Source: Microbacterium sp. Leaf320
Lineage (GTDB): Bacteria; Actinomycetota; Actinomycetes; Actinomycetales; Microbacteriaceae
Assembly (NCBI RefSeq): GCF_001423485.1
Contig: NZ_LMOD01000002.1
Coordinates: 425,780-489,779 of the forward strand
Length of the DNA: 64,000 bases
Direction: 5' to 3'
How positions within the stretch are numbered: position 1 is the stretch's first letter; every line of letters starts with the position of its first letter. Positions 18,323-26,729 of this stretch are shown in pieces. The notes under the pieces are model-generated. The model did not search any database. It saw only the letters and a program-made list of their open reading frames with translations, and was not told the DNA's origin. A program made the translations under genes and the position numbers.

Positions 18323-19210
18323 ATGGCCAGCCTGATCACCCAGGTGAAGAGCAAGCTCTTCATCCACTCGTCGCGCAAGTCGCTGCACGCGCTCGACGGC
18401 GCCTACGCGTCGCTGCTGCACGGCCGCAGCCTCGACTTCGAGGACCTGCGCAAGTACGAGTACGGCGATCAGGTGCGTGACATCGACTGGCGCGCCACGG
18501 CACGGCTGGGCACTCCGCTGGTCAAGAGACACCGTGCGATGCGGATGCACACGATCCTGTTCGTGGTCGACACCGGCAGGTCGATGGCCGCCCTCGCGCA
18601 CGACGAGAAGTCGAAGAAGGATCTCGCGATCCTCGCGACGGGCGTGCTCGGCGTGCTGGCTCTGCGCCACGGCGACGACTTCTCGCTCGTCTACGGCGAT
18701 TCCGACCGCGTGCGCCGACGCGCACCCGGCCGCAGCGAAGGCGCACTCGAGCACGCGCTGCGCACGATCGACCAGGCGATCGACTCGAGCACCGCGCCGA
18801 GCGATCGCGACGCCCTGCTCTCGTACGTCACCCGCACGATCTCTCGGCGCATGATCGTCTGCGTCATCACCGACGAGGCCCCGGTCACAGACGAGACCGA
18901 ACGGATGCTGCGCCGACTGCGCGTGCAGCACGACGTGCTGTGGCTCACCGTGAGCGACGCCGATCCGGTGCTCGACCACACCACGAACACGATCCGCAGC
19001 GACGTCGACAGCATGTGGGAGGTGCCCGACTTCGTGCAGGGCGACCTCGACATCATCCGCGAGCTCACCGCCCAGACCGAGGCCGATGCCGCCCGTCTCG
19101 CCGAGGTCCTCAAGCGTATGGAGATCAGCCACAGCGTTCTGGCCGGTCAGGACGACGCCGTCTCGCAGCTGCTCCAGCTGCTGAATCGGAGGTCGAATGC
19201 CCGGCTCTGA
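18323..19210 (+). CDS. DUF58 domain protein
   Basis: Protein of 295 residues with the DUF58 signature DFEDLRKYEYGDQVRDIDWRATARL at about residues 38-62. It continues into a vWA-like fold (ILFVVDTGRSMAAL). In this fold the metal-site motif DxSxS reads DTGRS, so its MIDAS is altered. It starts 7 bp after moxR and overlaps the next gene by 14 bp. DUF58 proteins accompany MoxR ATPases and vWA proteins in Bat-like operons; the cellular process is not known for certain. Confidence 0.88.
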   Translation: MASLITQVKSKLFIHSSRKSLHALDGAYASLLHGRSLDFEDLRKYEYGDQVRDIDWRATARLGTPLVKRHRAMRMHTILFVVDTGRSMAALAHDEKSKKDLAILATGVLGVLALRHGDDFSLVYGDSDRVRRRAPGRSEGALEHALRTIDQAIDSSTAPSDRDALLSYVTRTISRRMIVCVITDEAPVTDETERMLRRLRVQHDVLWLTVSDADPVLDHTTNTIRSDVDSMWEVPDFVQGDLDIIRELTAQTEADAARLAEVLKRMEISHSVLAGQDDAVSQLLQLLNRRSNARL

Positions 19211-19688
19211 TGAGCTCTACCCTCCGGCCCAGTACGGCTGGGGGTGGATCCTGCTCGCCTTCGGCATCCTGATCCTGCTGATCGCGGGCGCCTGGCTGCT
19301 GGTCGCGTTGACGCGCCCTCGGCGTGACCTCACCCTGACCGGCGAGACGCAGGGGCCGCAGCTGCTCACCACCGACGTGCTGTCGCAGCTGCGTGTGGAG
19401 TACCTCGACCGCATCCAGCGCATCGAGGACGACTACCGCGCCCGCACCCTCTCGGCACGCAACGCGAACCTCGAGTTCAGTCGCGTGGTGCGCACCTTCG
19501 TCAACGAGTACAGCGGGCTCGAGGCTCCGGTGCTCGCACTCGACGACCTCGTCTCGCGCGGGGTGCATCCCGCGCTGATCGATGCGATGGGCCGCCACTA
19601 CTACCCCAGCATCTTCCGCCAGGGTCCGGCGATCGACCCCGTCGCCGGTGCCGAGGCCGCGAGAACGGTGGTGCGCACATGGCACTAG
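19197..19688 (+). CDS. Single-pass membrane protein of the MoxR/vWA operon
   Basis: Protein of 163 residues with one clear helix near residues 17-38 (GWILLAFGILILLIAGAWLLVAL) followed by a helical cytoplasmic part (LSQLRVEYLDRIQRIEDDYR, LEFSRVVRTFVNEYSGLEAP). Its place between DUF58 and the vWA genes is that of the small DUF4381-like membrane proteins in Bat operons, but I cannot assign that family firmly. It overlaps the previous gene by 14 bp and the next by 10 bp, so translation is coupled. Confidence 0.75.
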   Translation: MPGSDELYPPAQYGWGWILLAFGILILLIAGAWLLVALTRPRRDLTLTGETQGPQLLTTDVLSQLRVEYLDRIQRIEDDYRARTLSARNANLEFSRVVRTFVNEYSGLEAPVLALDDLVSRGVHPALIDAMGRHYYPSIFRQGPAIDPVAGAEAARTVVRTWH

Positions 19689-20665
19689 CGAACTGGTGGC
19701 TGATCCTCGTCGCCGCGGGCGTCGTGATCGTGGCGATCGTGGTCGGCGTGATCGTCGGGCTGCGCAGCGGCGCGAAGACCGAGGAGCACGAGCGGGCTCG
19801 CGTCGCCCGCGCCGAGCGCCTGCGCGCGCTGCCGACGTTCCGCACCGCGCTGAACCGCCGAGTGCTCGCACTGTCGAGCATCCTGCTGCTCGGCGTGGTC
19901 GCGGCCCTCTCCGCCGGCGTCGTGTCGGCGCGACCGATGTCGTCACAGACGATCCAGCCCGTCAACACGAGCCGCGACATCATGCTGTGCCTCGACGTCT
20001 CGGGATCCATGAGAGAGGTCGACGTCGAGGTGCTCACGGTCTTCGAAGAACTCCTCGAGGACTTCGAGGGCGAGCGCATCGGCCTGACGATCTTCAACAG
20101 CTCGCCCGTGCAGATCTTCCCGCTGACAGACGACTACGAGTTCATCCGCGGTCATCTGCAGAGCATCCGCGAGAGCTTCGACTTCAACGAGTCGATCCCC
20201 GAGCACTGGGTCGGCACGCTCAACGGCAACGGCGCATCGCTGATCGGCGACGGCCTCGCCGCCTGCACGATGGCGTTCGACCACCCCGATGACGAACGCT
20301 CGCGCTCGATCATCTTCGCCACCGACAACGAGATCAACGGCGCCTCGATCGTGACCCTCGACGAAGCCGCCGCCTACGCCGATTCGATCGACGTGCGGGT
20401 GTTCGCGCTCAACCCCGTGCAGGGCAAGGACGCCGACGTGAGCGCCGAGCTCACGAAGGCCGCCGAGGCCACGGGGGGAGCCGCCTACGGACTGCGCGAC
20501 ACCACCACGGTGAGCGACATCGTCGAGCAGGTGCAGGAGCAGGAGGCGACCGAGCTGAAGGGCCAGGCGCAGGTCGTCTGGACCGACACCCCCGACCTCT
20601 GGATCGTCATCCTGATGATCTCGATGCTTTCCTTCATCGTGGTGCTGTGGAGGGTGAAGCTGTGA
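19679..20665 (+). CDS. vWA domain membrane protein (BatA-like)
   Basis: Protein of 328 residues. Two N-terminal membrane segments (LILVAAGVVIVAIVVGVIVGL; LALSSILLLGVVAALSAGVV) precede a vWA domain with an intact MIDAS motif DVSGSMREVD near residue 105. A supporting Thr/Asp segment follows (IIFATDNEINGA), and the protein ends with a C-terminal helix (LWIVILMISMLSFIVVLW). This layout matches BatA/BatB proteins, which display a vWA domain outside the membrane. The stop overlaps the next gene's GTG start (GTGA). Confidence 0.88.
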   Translation: MALANWWLILVAAGVVIVAIVVGVIVGLRSGAKTEEHERARVARAERLRALPTFRTALNRRVLALSSILLLGVVAALSAGVVSARPMSSQTIQPVNTSRDIMLCLDVSGSMREVDVEVLTVFEELLEDFEGERIGLTIFNSSPVQIFPLTDDYEFIRGHLQSIRESFDFNESIPEHWVGTLNGNGASLIGDGLAACTMAFDHPDDERSRSIIFATDNEINGASIVTLDEAAAYADSIDVRVFALNPVQGKDADVSAELTKAAEATGGAAYGLRDTTTVSDIVEQVQEQEATELKGQAQVVWTDTPDLWIVILMISMLSFIVVLWRVKL

Positions 20666-21717
20666 TCTTCCAGCCCGTGCTCAACATCTTCCTCCTGGTG
20701 CTGCTGTGCGTGCCCGTTGCGGCTCTCGCCGTGATCGCCCTGACGAAGGCGAAGGGCCGCGACAAGGCGCTGTGGGTCATGCGGCTCGTGATGCTTCTGG
20801 CGTGCTTCTTCATGTTCCTGCGCCCCGGGATCCCCGGCGGGGTCACGCAGACGCTCGCGACGGACACCGACATCGTGCTCGTCGTCGACACCACCGCGAG
20901 CATCGTCGCCGAGGACTGGAACGGCGACGAGCCCCGCCTCGACGGAGTGCGAGCCGACGTGCAGACCATCGTCGACGAGTACCCCGGAGCCCGCTTCGCG
21001 TTGATCACGTTCGACGCCTCGGCCGACCTGCGGATGCCGCTCACCACCGACACGACCTCGCTCGTGTCGTCGCTCGACGTGCTGCAGCCCGAGGTGACGA
21101 GCCAGTCGCGCGGCAGCTCGATCGGCATCGCGAACCAGCTGCTCGCCGACACCCTCGCGAACGCGGCGGCATCCTCGCCCGACCGCTCGCGCATGGTCTT
21201 CTATTTCGGTGACGGCGAGCAGACCGTCACCTCGGCGCCCGAGCCGTTCGACGGCAGCGAGAACTTCACGGATGCCGGAGCCGTGCTCGGCTATGGCACG
21301 ACTGAGGGCGGCCCGATGCAGCTGACGACCGGCAGCCTCGACGGATCGGGTTCGGGCGAGTACATCGAGTATCAGGGGTCGAACGCCCTGTCGGTGATCG
21401 ACGAGGGCAACCTCGAGGCGATCGCAGCCGAACTCGGCATCGAATATCAGCACCGCACCGCGGACACCGAGCTGGAGCTTCCCGAAGCGCCGTCGACCAC
21501 GACGGACTACGCCGAGTCCGGGTCGGTCGGCAACGTCACCGAGCTCTACTGGATCGCCGCCCTCGTGGTCGTCGCCCTGCTCGGTGTCGAACTCGCGCGG
21601 GCCAGCATGCTCGTCGCCCGGCTGCGGCTGCTGCGGGCGCCGTCCGCGAGCACCCGCACCCGCACCCGCACCCGTGGCCGTCGCGAGAAGAACCCCACCG
21701 ACGGAGGTGCCGCGTGA
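20662..21717 (+). CDS. vWA domain membrane protein (BatB-like)
   Basis: Protein of 351 residues. The GTG start at 20662 overlaps the previous stop and follows GGAGGG; an in-frame GTG 15 nt earlier is less likely. Helices at about 5-25 and 43-60 precede a vWA domain. Its metal motif reads DTTASIV, so the usual DxSxS lacks the first Ser and divalent-metal binding may be altered. A C-terminal helix (ELYWIAALVVVALLGVELAR) is followed by a basic tail with Thr-Arg repeats. It pairs with the preceding vWA protein. Confidence 0.85.
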   Translation: MIFQPVLNIFLLVLLCVPVAALAVIALTKAKGRDKALWVMRLVMLLACFFMFLRPGIPGGVTQTLATDTDIVLVVDTTASIVAEDWNGDEPRLDGVRADVQTIVDEYPGARFALITFDASADLRMPLTTDTTSLVSSLDVLQPEVTSQSRGSSIGIANQLLADTLANAAASSPDRSRMVFYFGDGEQTVTSAPEPFDGSENFTDAGAVLGYGTTEGGPMQLTTGSLDGSGSGEYIEYQGSNALSVIDEGNLEAIAAELGIEYQHRTADTELELPEAPSTTTDYAESGSVGNVTELYWIAALVVVALLGVELARASMLVARLRLLRAPSASTRTRTRTRGRREKNPTDGGAA

Positions 21718-22505
21718 CCGACCTGTCGACCCGCGAGGGCGCGGCGCCCTCCGCCGACCCGGACGACCTGAGGGCGGCCGCCGCGGCGGCGCTGCTCGCG
21801 TCGAATCGGCGCCGCCGTCGCATCCGCCGCTGGGTGGCGATCGGCACCCTGCCGCTCACGCTCGCAGCGCTCCTCTTCGTCGGCAAGATCCTGAGCATGT
21901 ACGCCTTCGCGCACCAGTCGATCACGGCCTACGTCGCCGACGACTTCTCGGCTTCGGAGTCCTCGGCGCGCGGCCAGGAGTTCCTCAACTGGTTCGAGCC
22001 GTACAAGGCGCCGTTCAACGTGGGCACAGCCCTCGCCGGGGCCGAGATGCTTCCCGAGGCGCGCGGCAAGCTCGAGGAGTCGCTCGACCTCGCGACCGGC
22101 CTCGAGGTCTGCAGCGTGCGCATCAACCTCGCCCTGGTGATCGAGCGGATGGGCGATGCCGCCCGTGCCGACGGAGACGGTGCAGGCGCGGCCGCGCTCT
22201 ACGGCGAGGCTCTCACGGTCACGACCGAGATGCCCGAGGAGTGCAACAGCGAAGAGGCGCAGCAGCAGACCTCCGACCCCGACCGCGACCTGCAGGAGAG
22301 CAAGGAGGGCCTCGAGGACCGCCTGAAGCAGAAGCAGCAGAGCGAGCAGGAAGCTCCTCCCGAGGAGCAGCAGGGGGAGCCGCAGCCGCAGCCCTCAGAG
22401 GACAAGCTCGAGGAGCTCAAGGAGCAGCTCGAGCAGGGCACTCAGGAGCGCGATCAGCAGCAGGGCGACGACGGCGGCGGCTCGGGGACGGACAAGCCAT
22501 GGTGA
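21714..22505 (+). CDS. TPR-type membrane protein (BatC-like) with acidic Gln/Glu-rich tail
   Basis: Protein of 263 residues. A basic segment (SNRRRRRIRRW) and one helix (LPLTLAALLFVGKILSMYAFA) precede a tetratricopeptide-like region (NVGTALAGAEMLPEARGKLEESLD; INLALVIERMGDAARADGDG). The last 90 residues are a low-complexity coiled tail rich in Gln, Glu, Asp and Lys. The position after two vWA genes corresponds to the TPR protein of Bat operons. It overlaps the previous gene by 4 bp (GTGA) and the next by 7 bp. Confidence 0.8.
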   Translation: MTDLSTREGAAPSADPDDLRAAAAAALLASNRRRRRIRRWVAIGTLPLTLAALLFVGKILSMYAFAHQSITAYVADDFSASESSARGQEFLNWFEPYKAPFNVGTALAGAEMLPEARGKLEESLDLATGLEVCSVRINLALVIERMGDAARADGDGAGAAALYGEALTVTTEMPEECNSEEAQQQTSDPDRDLQESKEGLEDRLKQKQQSEQEAPPEEQQGEPQPQPSEDKLEELKEQLEQGTQERDQQQGDDGGGSGTDKPW

Positions 22506-23626
22506 TGGATCACGAGAAGCAGCGGGCGCGCTACGTCGCCGGCACCGAGGGGGCGCCTCCCGTCCCGCCGCCCGGCGGCTACCGCAATGCACGTCGCCAG
22601 TCCGGACCCGTCTCGCAGCCGCAGTACGGTGCGCCGGCGCCCTCGGCCACGGCGACCGCGACGGCATCTGCATCCGAGACCAAGAAGCCGGCGAACGCCC
22701 TCGGGTGGATCGCCCTGGTCGTCGGCATCCTGTTCGCGGTGATCCTGCTCATCACGTTGGCCGTCGGCGCGACCGACACCCTGTACGGCGTCACCATGCT
22801 CGCTCTGCAGCTCGTGGTCGTCGCCGTGATCATCGGCACTCTGTTCACCGCGCGCGGGCGCATTCTCGCCGCGGTCGCCCTCGGGATCACGCTCGTCTTC
22901 AACGTCGCCACGGTCGGCGGAATCGGCGCGCTGCAGACTTCCGCGTCAGGCAGCTACGACGGCATGAAGAGCGAGGAGCAGAAGCGCGAAGAGGCCTACC
23001 CCGGCATCAAGGGCACCGATCCGCAGGATGCTCTGCAGCAGCAGTCGCTCGAAGAGGTGAGAGCGGAGGCCGACGGCCTGTTCGCCGAGATCCGCGAGCG
23101 CATCACCGCGGAGTACGGGTACGAGTGGGTGCAGGTCGGCGACGAAGACCTGCGTCCGGAGCGCAACGGCTATGGCGGGGAGTCGATGCTCGTCGAGTAC
23201 ACGTCGATCGGATGGGCGACCACCGAGCCGATCCAGGACTACAGCACGAAGCTCGACGTGATGGCGACGATCGACTCGGTCGTGGCCGAGCACGGGCTGC
23301 CCCCGCTGTACTCGTTCAACGGCGAGTTCTCGGGCATCGACCCGTCGATGATCGCGAAGCTCTACGGCAGCGAAGACCCCCGCGAGCAGCACACCTGGGA
23401 GTACTACACCGACAACTACCCCGACCCGATGCGGCTGTACGCCAACATCTACGACCTCTCGAACGACCCGACGGGCGACTTCCTCAAGACCCGCGAGGCG
23501 CAGAACGCCCGCACCGGCGAACCGCTCGAAGGCCTGCAGATGGTCGTGCTCGCGAGCGCCGTGCTGAGCGAGGGCGACCAGGCGGAGTTCGAGGAGAAGT
23601 TGAAGGACTACCCAGGATTCCAGTGA
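22499..23626 (+). CDS. Membrane protein of unknown function at the end of the MoxR/vWA operon
   Basis: Protein of 375 residues. The ATG at 22499 overlaps the previous gene; GTG at 22502 or ATG at 22505 are alternatives. A Pro/Gly/Ala-rich N-terminus precedes three hydrophobic segments between about residues 65 and 145 (LGWIALVVGILFAVILLITL; YGVTMLALQLVVVAVIIGTL; ILAAVALGITLVFNVATVGG). An exported acidic domain of about 220 residues follows (EEVRAEADGLFAEIRERI, YGYEWVQVGDEDL). I do not recognise the family; gene order suggests an accessory to the MoxR/vWA system. Confidence 0.75.
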   Translation: MVMDHEKQRARYVAGTEGAPPVPPPGGYRNARRQSGPVSQPQYGAPAPSATATATASASETKKPANALGWIALVVGILFAVILLITLAVGATDTLYGVTMLALQLVVVAVIIGTLFTARGRILAAVALGITLVFNVATVGGIGALQTSASGSYDGMKSEEQKREEAYPGIKGTDPQDALQQQSLEEVRAEADGLFAEIRERITAEYGYEWVQVGDEDLRPERNGYGGESMLVEYTSIGWATTEPIQDYSTKLDVMATIDSVVAEHGLPPLYSFNGEFSGIDPSMIAKLYGSEDPREQHTWEYYTDNYPDPMRLYANIYDLSNDPTGDFLKTREAQNARTGEPLEGLQMVVLASAVLSEGDQAEFEEKLKDYPGFQ

Positions 23627-23639
23627 GGTCTGTCGGCTC

Positions 23640-23659
23640 TACCATTCCGATGGTAACGT
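23640..23659 (+). promoter_or_regulatory. Palindromic operator and -10 of the toxin-antitoxin operon
   Basis: TACCAT-TCCG-ATGGTA (23640-23655) is a perfect dyad. It overlaps a -10-like hexamer TAACGT (23654-23659) ending 6 nt before the antitoxin ATG, consistent with a leaderless, autorepressed transcript. AbrB/MazE-type antitoxins usually bind such dyads with or without toxin (family knowledge). Confidence 0.55.
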
Positions 23660-23665
23660 CATGGC

Positions 23666-23899
23666 ATGCACACGACCATCGACAAAGCGGGGCGGATCGT
23701 GATCCCTGCCTCGATCCGTGAGCGCCTCGGCATCCTTCCGGGTCCGGTCGACATCATGATCGACGGAACGGGCATCCGCATCGAGGTCGCCGCGCCTGAC
23801 GATCTCGTCGAGAAGGACGGACGCCTGGTCATCAACGGCAGCGGCACCACGCTCACGTCAGACGACATCCGGGAGCTCCGGCTTGCCGACCAGCGCTGA
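23666..23899 (+). CDS. AbrB/MazE-fold antitoxin (VapB-type)
   Basis: Small protein of 77 residues. Its N-terminal swapped-hairpin DNA-binding domain reads TTIDKAGRIVIPASIRERLGI, the classic AbrB/SpoVT pattern. The C-terminal tail (DDIRELRLADQR) would wrap and inhibit the toxin. The toxin gene overlaps it by 17 bp. The pair forms a type II toxin-antitoxin operon immediately behind the MoxR operon. Confidence 0.88.
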   Translation: MHTTIDKAGRIVIPASIRERLGILPGPVDIMIDGTGIRIEVAAPDDLVEKDGRLVINGSGTTLTSDDIRELRLADQR

Positions 23900-24299
23900 C
23901 CTGCTCCTCGACACGAGCGCGGCCGTCGCCCTGATCACCGAAGACAGCGCAGCTCACGACAAGGTCCGCGACGCCTGCGCCGGACTGGTCCTCGGGCTCG
24001 CGGGTCACGCACTGCTCGAGACCTACTCCGTGCTCACGAGACTGCCGGGAGGCAGCCGCCTCAGCCCCGCCGCCGCGAGCCACGTGATCGCCCGGGAGTT
24101 CCCCAGATCGGTCGCCCTGCCCGCCGACGAGGCCGTCCGCGCCGTGATCGAGCTGGCCGAAGCAGGAGTGGCCGGCGGCGCCGTCTACGACGGACTTGTG
24201 GCGCTCGCGGCACGCTCCGCCGAGATCACGCTGCTGACCTGCGACCGGCGCGCACTCGGAACGTATGCGGCGCTGAAGACGGACGTCCAGCTGATCTGA
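23883..24299 (+). CDS. PIN-domain ribonuclease toxin (VapC-type)
   Basis: Protein of 138 residues with the PIN acidic residues in LLLDTSAAVALI (Asp), HALLETYSVLTRLP (Glu), VYDGLVALAARS (Asp) and LLTCDRRAL (Asp). This is the quartet expected for a metal-dependent RNase. The start is TTG at 23883 inside the antitoxin gene; no better ATG or GTG exists before the first catalytic Asp. A non-ATG start and overlap favour low toxin translation relative to the antitoxin. The target RNA is unknown. Confidence 0.85.
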   Translation: MPTSADLLLDTSAAVALITEDSAAHDKVRDACAGLVLGLAGHALLETYSVLTRLPGGSRLSPAAASHVIAREFPRSVALPADEAVRAVIELAEAGVAGGAVYDGLVALAARSAEITLLTCDRRALGTYAALKTDVQLI

Positions 24300-24348
24300 C
24301 CCTCCCGGAGCGCGCTTCGAAACCCCTGGCTCTCCGCTCTGGGGCATC

Positions 24349-24354
24349 TAGGCT
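24349..24354 (+). promoter_or_regulatory. -10 box of leaderless lipoprotein gene
   Basis: TAGGCT ends 7 nt before the ATG at 24362, the same hexamer and spacing found before nucS and the HAD gene. No ribosome site is present between them. Confidence 0.5.
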
Positions 24355-24361
24355 CGATCGC

Positions 24362-25075
24362 ATGAGTCTCACTTCGCGCAGATCCGACGGCCGTCGTGGC
24401 GTTGCAGCATCCGCTCTCGTCGTGGCGTCAGCGCTGCTGCTGACCGGGTGCGTCGGCGGGCAGCGCCCCGAGCCGACGGAGGTCGTGAGCGAGTATCTCA
24501 CTGCCATCGCCGAGGGAGATGCGACGACCGCGACCGCGCTCGACGGCGCAGCCGTCGAAGCCGAGCATGCGGACTCGACGACCGCGGAGGAGGGCGACTT
24601 CGACACGCTGCGCACCGACGCCGCGCTTCTCGGCGCCGAGAGTCGGATCGAGGATGTCGAGGTGCAGCCTGGGGCAGCGAAGGTGGGCGGCGACGAGGAT
24701 CTGCGCCGCGTGACGTTCTCCTACGTGCTCGACGGCGAACCCCACGAGTCCTCACTGCAGGTGCGGTGGGACGACGAGGCATCCGAATGGACTCTCGAGC
24801 AGTCATTGACGCTCGCTCTGTCGATCGCCGCAGTGCAGAGCAAGGTCGTTCTCGAGCCCGCTCCGTTCCGCATCGCGGGCATCGACGAGATCGTCGCACC
24901 GGATGCTGCCGACGCCCCTCTGCTCTACCTCGTCTACCCCGGCGAGTACACGATCGAGGCCGCCTTCCCGTCGGAGCTCCTGCGCCCCGGCACCGAGGGC
25001 ACGCAGACCATCGTCGCGGACATCCCCGGAGACGCACTGGTGCAGTTCGACGTGAGCGAGCTGCCCTCGCGCTAG
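24362..25075 (+). CDS. Lipoprotein of unknown function
   Basis: Protein of 237 residues with a signal peptide and lipobox LLTGC (Cys30). The mature protein starts with a DUF4878-like helical segment (PEPTEVVSEYLTAIAEGDATTATAL). A beta-rich part follows (VTFSYVLDGEPHESSLQVRW; YLVYPGEYTIEAAFPSELL). No enzymatic motif is visible. It is probably a leaderless message. Its stop codon lies in the first copy of a 27-bp duplication whose second copy holds the stop of the convergent ZIP gene. Confidence 0.78.
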   Translation: MSLTSRRSDGRRGVAASALVVASALLLTGCVGGQRPEPTEVVSEYLTAIAEGDATTATALDGAAVEAEHADSTTAEEGDFDTLRTDAALLGAESRIEDVEVQPGAAKVGGDEDLRRVTFSYVLDGEPHESSLQVRWDDEASEWTLEQSLTLALSIAAVQSKVVLEPAPFRIAGIDEIVAPDAADAPLLYLVYPGEYTIEAAFPSELLRPGTEGTQTIVADIPGDALVQFDVSELPSR

Positions 25076-25118
25076 GTGCAGCTAAGACGCGCCTCGCGCT
25101 AGGTGCAGCTAGGACGCG
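25065..25118. repeat. 27-bp direct duplication spanning two convergent stop codons
   Basis: Two adjacent copies (25065-25091 and 25092-25118) begin CCTCGCGCTAGGTGCAGCTA and differ at one base. Copy 1 contains the lipoprotein stop TAG; copy 2 contains the stop of the leftward ZIP transporter gene. A simple slippage duplication is the likely origin. Confidence 0.85.
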
Positions 25119-25822
25119 AGCGAGAGCCCCGCGGCGAGCGCGAAGCCCAGCACGGTCGCGAGTCCCGTGACCTGCTTGGCCTTCTCCTGAGCATCCGGCA
25201 CCATCGAGTCGACGAGCATCACGAGCAGGGCACCGGCCGCGAAGCCGCTCGCCCCGGCACGGAAGTCGTCACCCGTCGCGCTTGCGAGCCCGAACCCTGC
25301 GACCGTCGCCAGTGCGCAGATCACCGAGATGCCCGCCCAGAGCAGCAGCACACGCGACTTCGCCATGCCGCCCTTCAGCAGGTCTGCGGCAGAGCCGATC
25401 GACTCGGGAAGGTTCGAGACGACGATCGCGACGACCAGCGCGATGCTCACCGGTTCGCCGGATGCGAGCCCGATGCCGAGCACCAGCTGTTCGGGGATGC
25501 CGTCGAGCAACGCCCCGAGGGCGAGAGGAACCCCGGCCCCCGAGCCCTGGTCCTTCGTCTTCGCGGCACGTGCGTCGAGGATCCGGTCGGCGATGAAATA
25601 CGCCAAGGCACCGCCGACGACGCCGACGATGAGCGGGATGGGGCCTGCGAGATCCAGCCCCTCCTCCCACAGCTCGAAGGCGATGGACGCCATGAGGGCA
25701 CCTGCTCCGAAGCCGAGCACGATGCCGAGCCAGCGCGGCGGCCAGGTGCGCAGCAGTGCGAGCGCCGCACCGATGATCAGAGGTGACGCCGCGACGATGC
25801 CCCACAGAATCGCTCCGCCCAT
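25109..25822 (-). CDS. ZIP-family metal transporter
   Basis: Membrane protein of 237 residues with about eight helices. The ZIP core is visible: GFGAGALMASIAFELWEEG in helix 2, then in helices 4-5 LALGALLDGIPEQLVLGIGLA and IVVSNLPESIGSAADLL. The usual HN/HEIPE metal ligands appear here as DGIPEQ and SNLPES, so the binuclear site lacks histidine. Expected role is divalent cation transport (zinc, iron or manganese). An AAGGAGGCGG ribosome site precedes the ATG at 25822. Confidence 0.85.
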   Translation of the reverse strand: MGGAILWGIVAASPLIIGAALALLRTWPPRWLGIVLGFGAGALMASIAFELWEEGLDLAGPIPLIVGVVGGALAYFIADRILDARAAKTKDQGSGAGVPLALGALLDGIPEQLVLGIGLASGEPVSIALVVAIVVSNLPESIGSAADLLKGGMAKSRVLLLWAGISVICALATVAGFGLASATGDDFRAGASGFAAGALLVMLVDSMVPDAQEKAKQVTGLATVLGFALAAGLSLAS

Positions 25823-25877
25823 GTGCCGCCTCCTTCAGGGACACTCTGCCACCGCTCGGGCCGAAACTGCAGAGGAA

Positions 25878-25901
25878 CCCGACGGGTCTTCGCGCGTCGG
25901 G
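25878..25901 (-). terminator. Hairpin terminator after the quinone reductase operon
   Basis: CCCGACG (25878-25884) pairs with CGTCGGG (25895-25901) around a 10-nt loop, 23 bp beyond the leftward stop codon at 25924. No U-tract follows, as is common for actinobacterial terminators. Confidence 0.5.
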
Positions 25902-25923
25902 CTAGACCGGTTCTGTGCGCCGT

Positions 25924-26715
25924 TCAGTCGGCCGAGACGCGATGGATGCCGAGGTCGGTGCGCCCGGGCAGCAGGTCCTCTCGAAGCGCGCGGGTGCCGT
26001 GATACTCACCGTCGCGGAGTCGGCGATACGGGCTGCTCGGCGATTCGTCGCGGATCCCGGCGAGTCGATCGACGAGCCGCGCGCTCTCCTGGTCGATGCC
26101 CGCGGGCGACAGGCCGTCTGCGTCATGGACGACGTGCAGGTCGAGCGGCTCTATGCCGGTGTACCAGAGGGTGCCGTGGGTGAGCGGGAACAGCAGCGAG
26201 TCCAGGTCTCCGCTCACGCCCCGTTCTCCGATCGACCGGTCGTCCTCGCCTGCCGTGACGATCACGAGGGCTCGCCGCCCGGACAGCGGACCCTCGCCGT
26301 AGCGCAGGGGCAGACCGGTCTCGGGGTCGGAGGGACCGTACGCGAATCCGTTGGTGAGAACACGATCGAGCCACCCCTTGAGGATCGCCGGCGGCCCGTA
26401 CCACCACAGCGGGAACTGGAGCACGACGAGATCGGCGGCCCCGAGCTTGCGCTGTTCCTCGGTCACATCCGACGGCAGCTGTCCTGCGGCGTACGCCTCG
26501 CCCATGAGGTCGACGACACTGCCCTCCCGCCCGAGAGGCTCGCCCAGGTCCGGGGCGGCGAGAACGGGATCGAAGCCCTGACCGTACAGATCGGTGATCT
26601 CCACGTCGTGGTCACGCGACAGCGCCTCCACTCCGTCGCGGAAGAGTCGCGCGTTGAACGAGTTCTTCTGGGGGTGGGCGTAGATCCAGTGGACGGTCGG
26701 GCGTGGTGCGGACAA
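25924..26715 (-). CDS. NAD(P)H quinone oxidoreductase, NQO1/YwrO-like flavodoxin fold
   Basis: Protein of 263 residues. The FMN/FAD-binding start reads VHWIYAHPQKNSFNARLF. The substrate-pocket segment DLVVLQFPLWWYGPPAILKGWLDRVL is diagnostic of the NQO1/MdaB family. It lies 14 bp after the MFS exporter gene in a two-gene operon divergent from an HxlR regulator. The combination suggests detoxification of a quinone-like or electrophilic compound. Confidence 0.88.
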   Translation of the reverse strand: MSAPRPTVHWIYAHPQKNSFNARLFRDGVEALSRDHDVEITDLYGQGFDPVLAAPDLGEPLGREGSVVDLMGEAYAAGQLPSDVTEEQRKLGAADLVVLQFPLWWYGPPAILKGWLDRVLTNGFAYGPSDPETGLPLRYGEGPLSGRRALVIVTAGEDDRSIGERGVSGDLDSLLFPLTHGTLWYTGIEPLDLHVVHDADGLSPAGIDQESARLVDRLAGIRDESPSSPYRRLRDGEYHGTRALREDLLPGRTDLGIHRVSAD

Positions 26716-26729
26716 CGGAGTGCCTTTCT

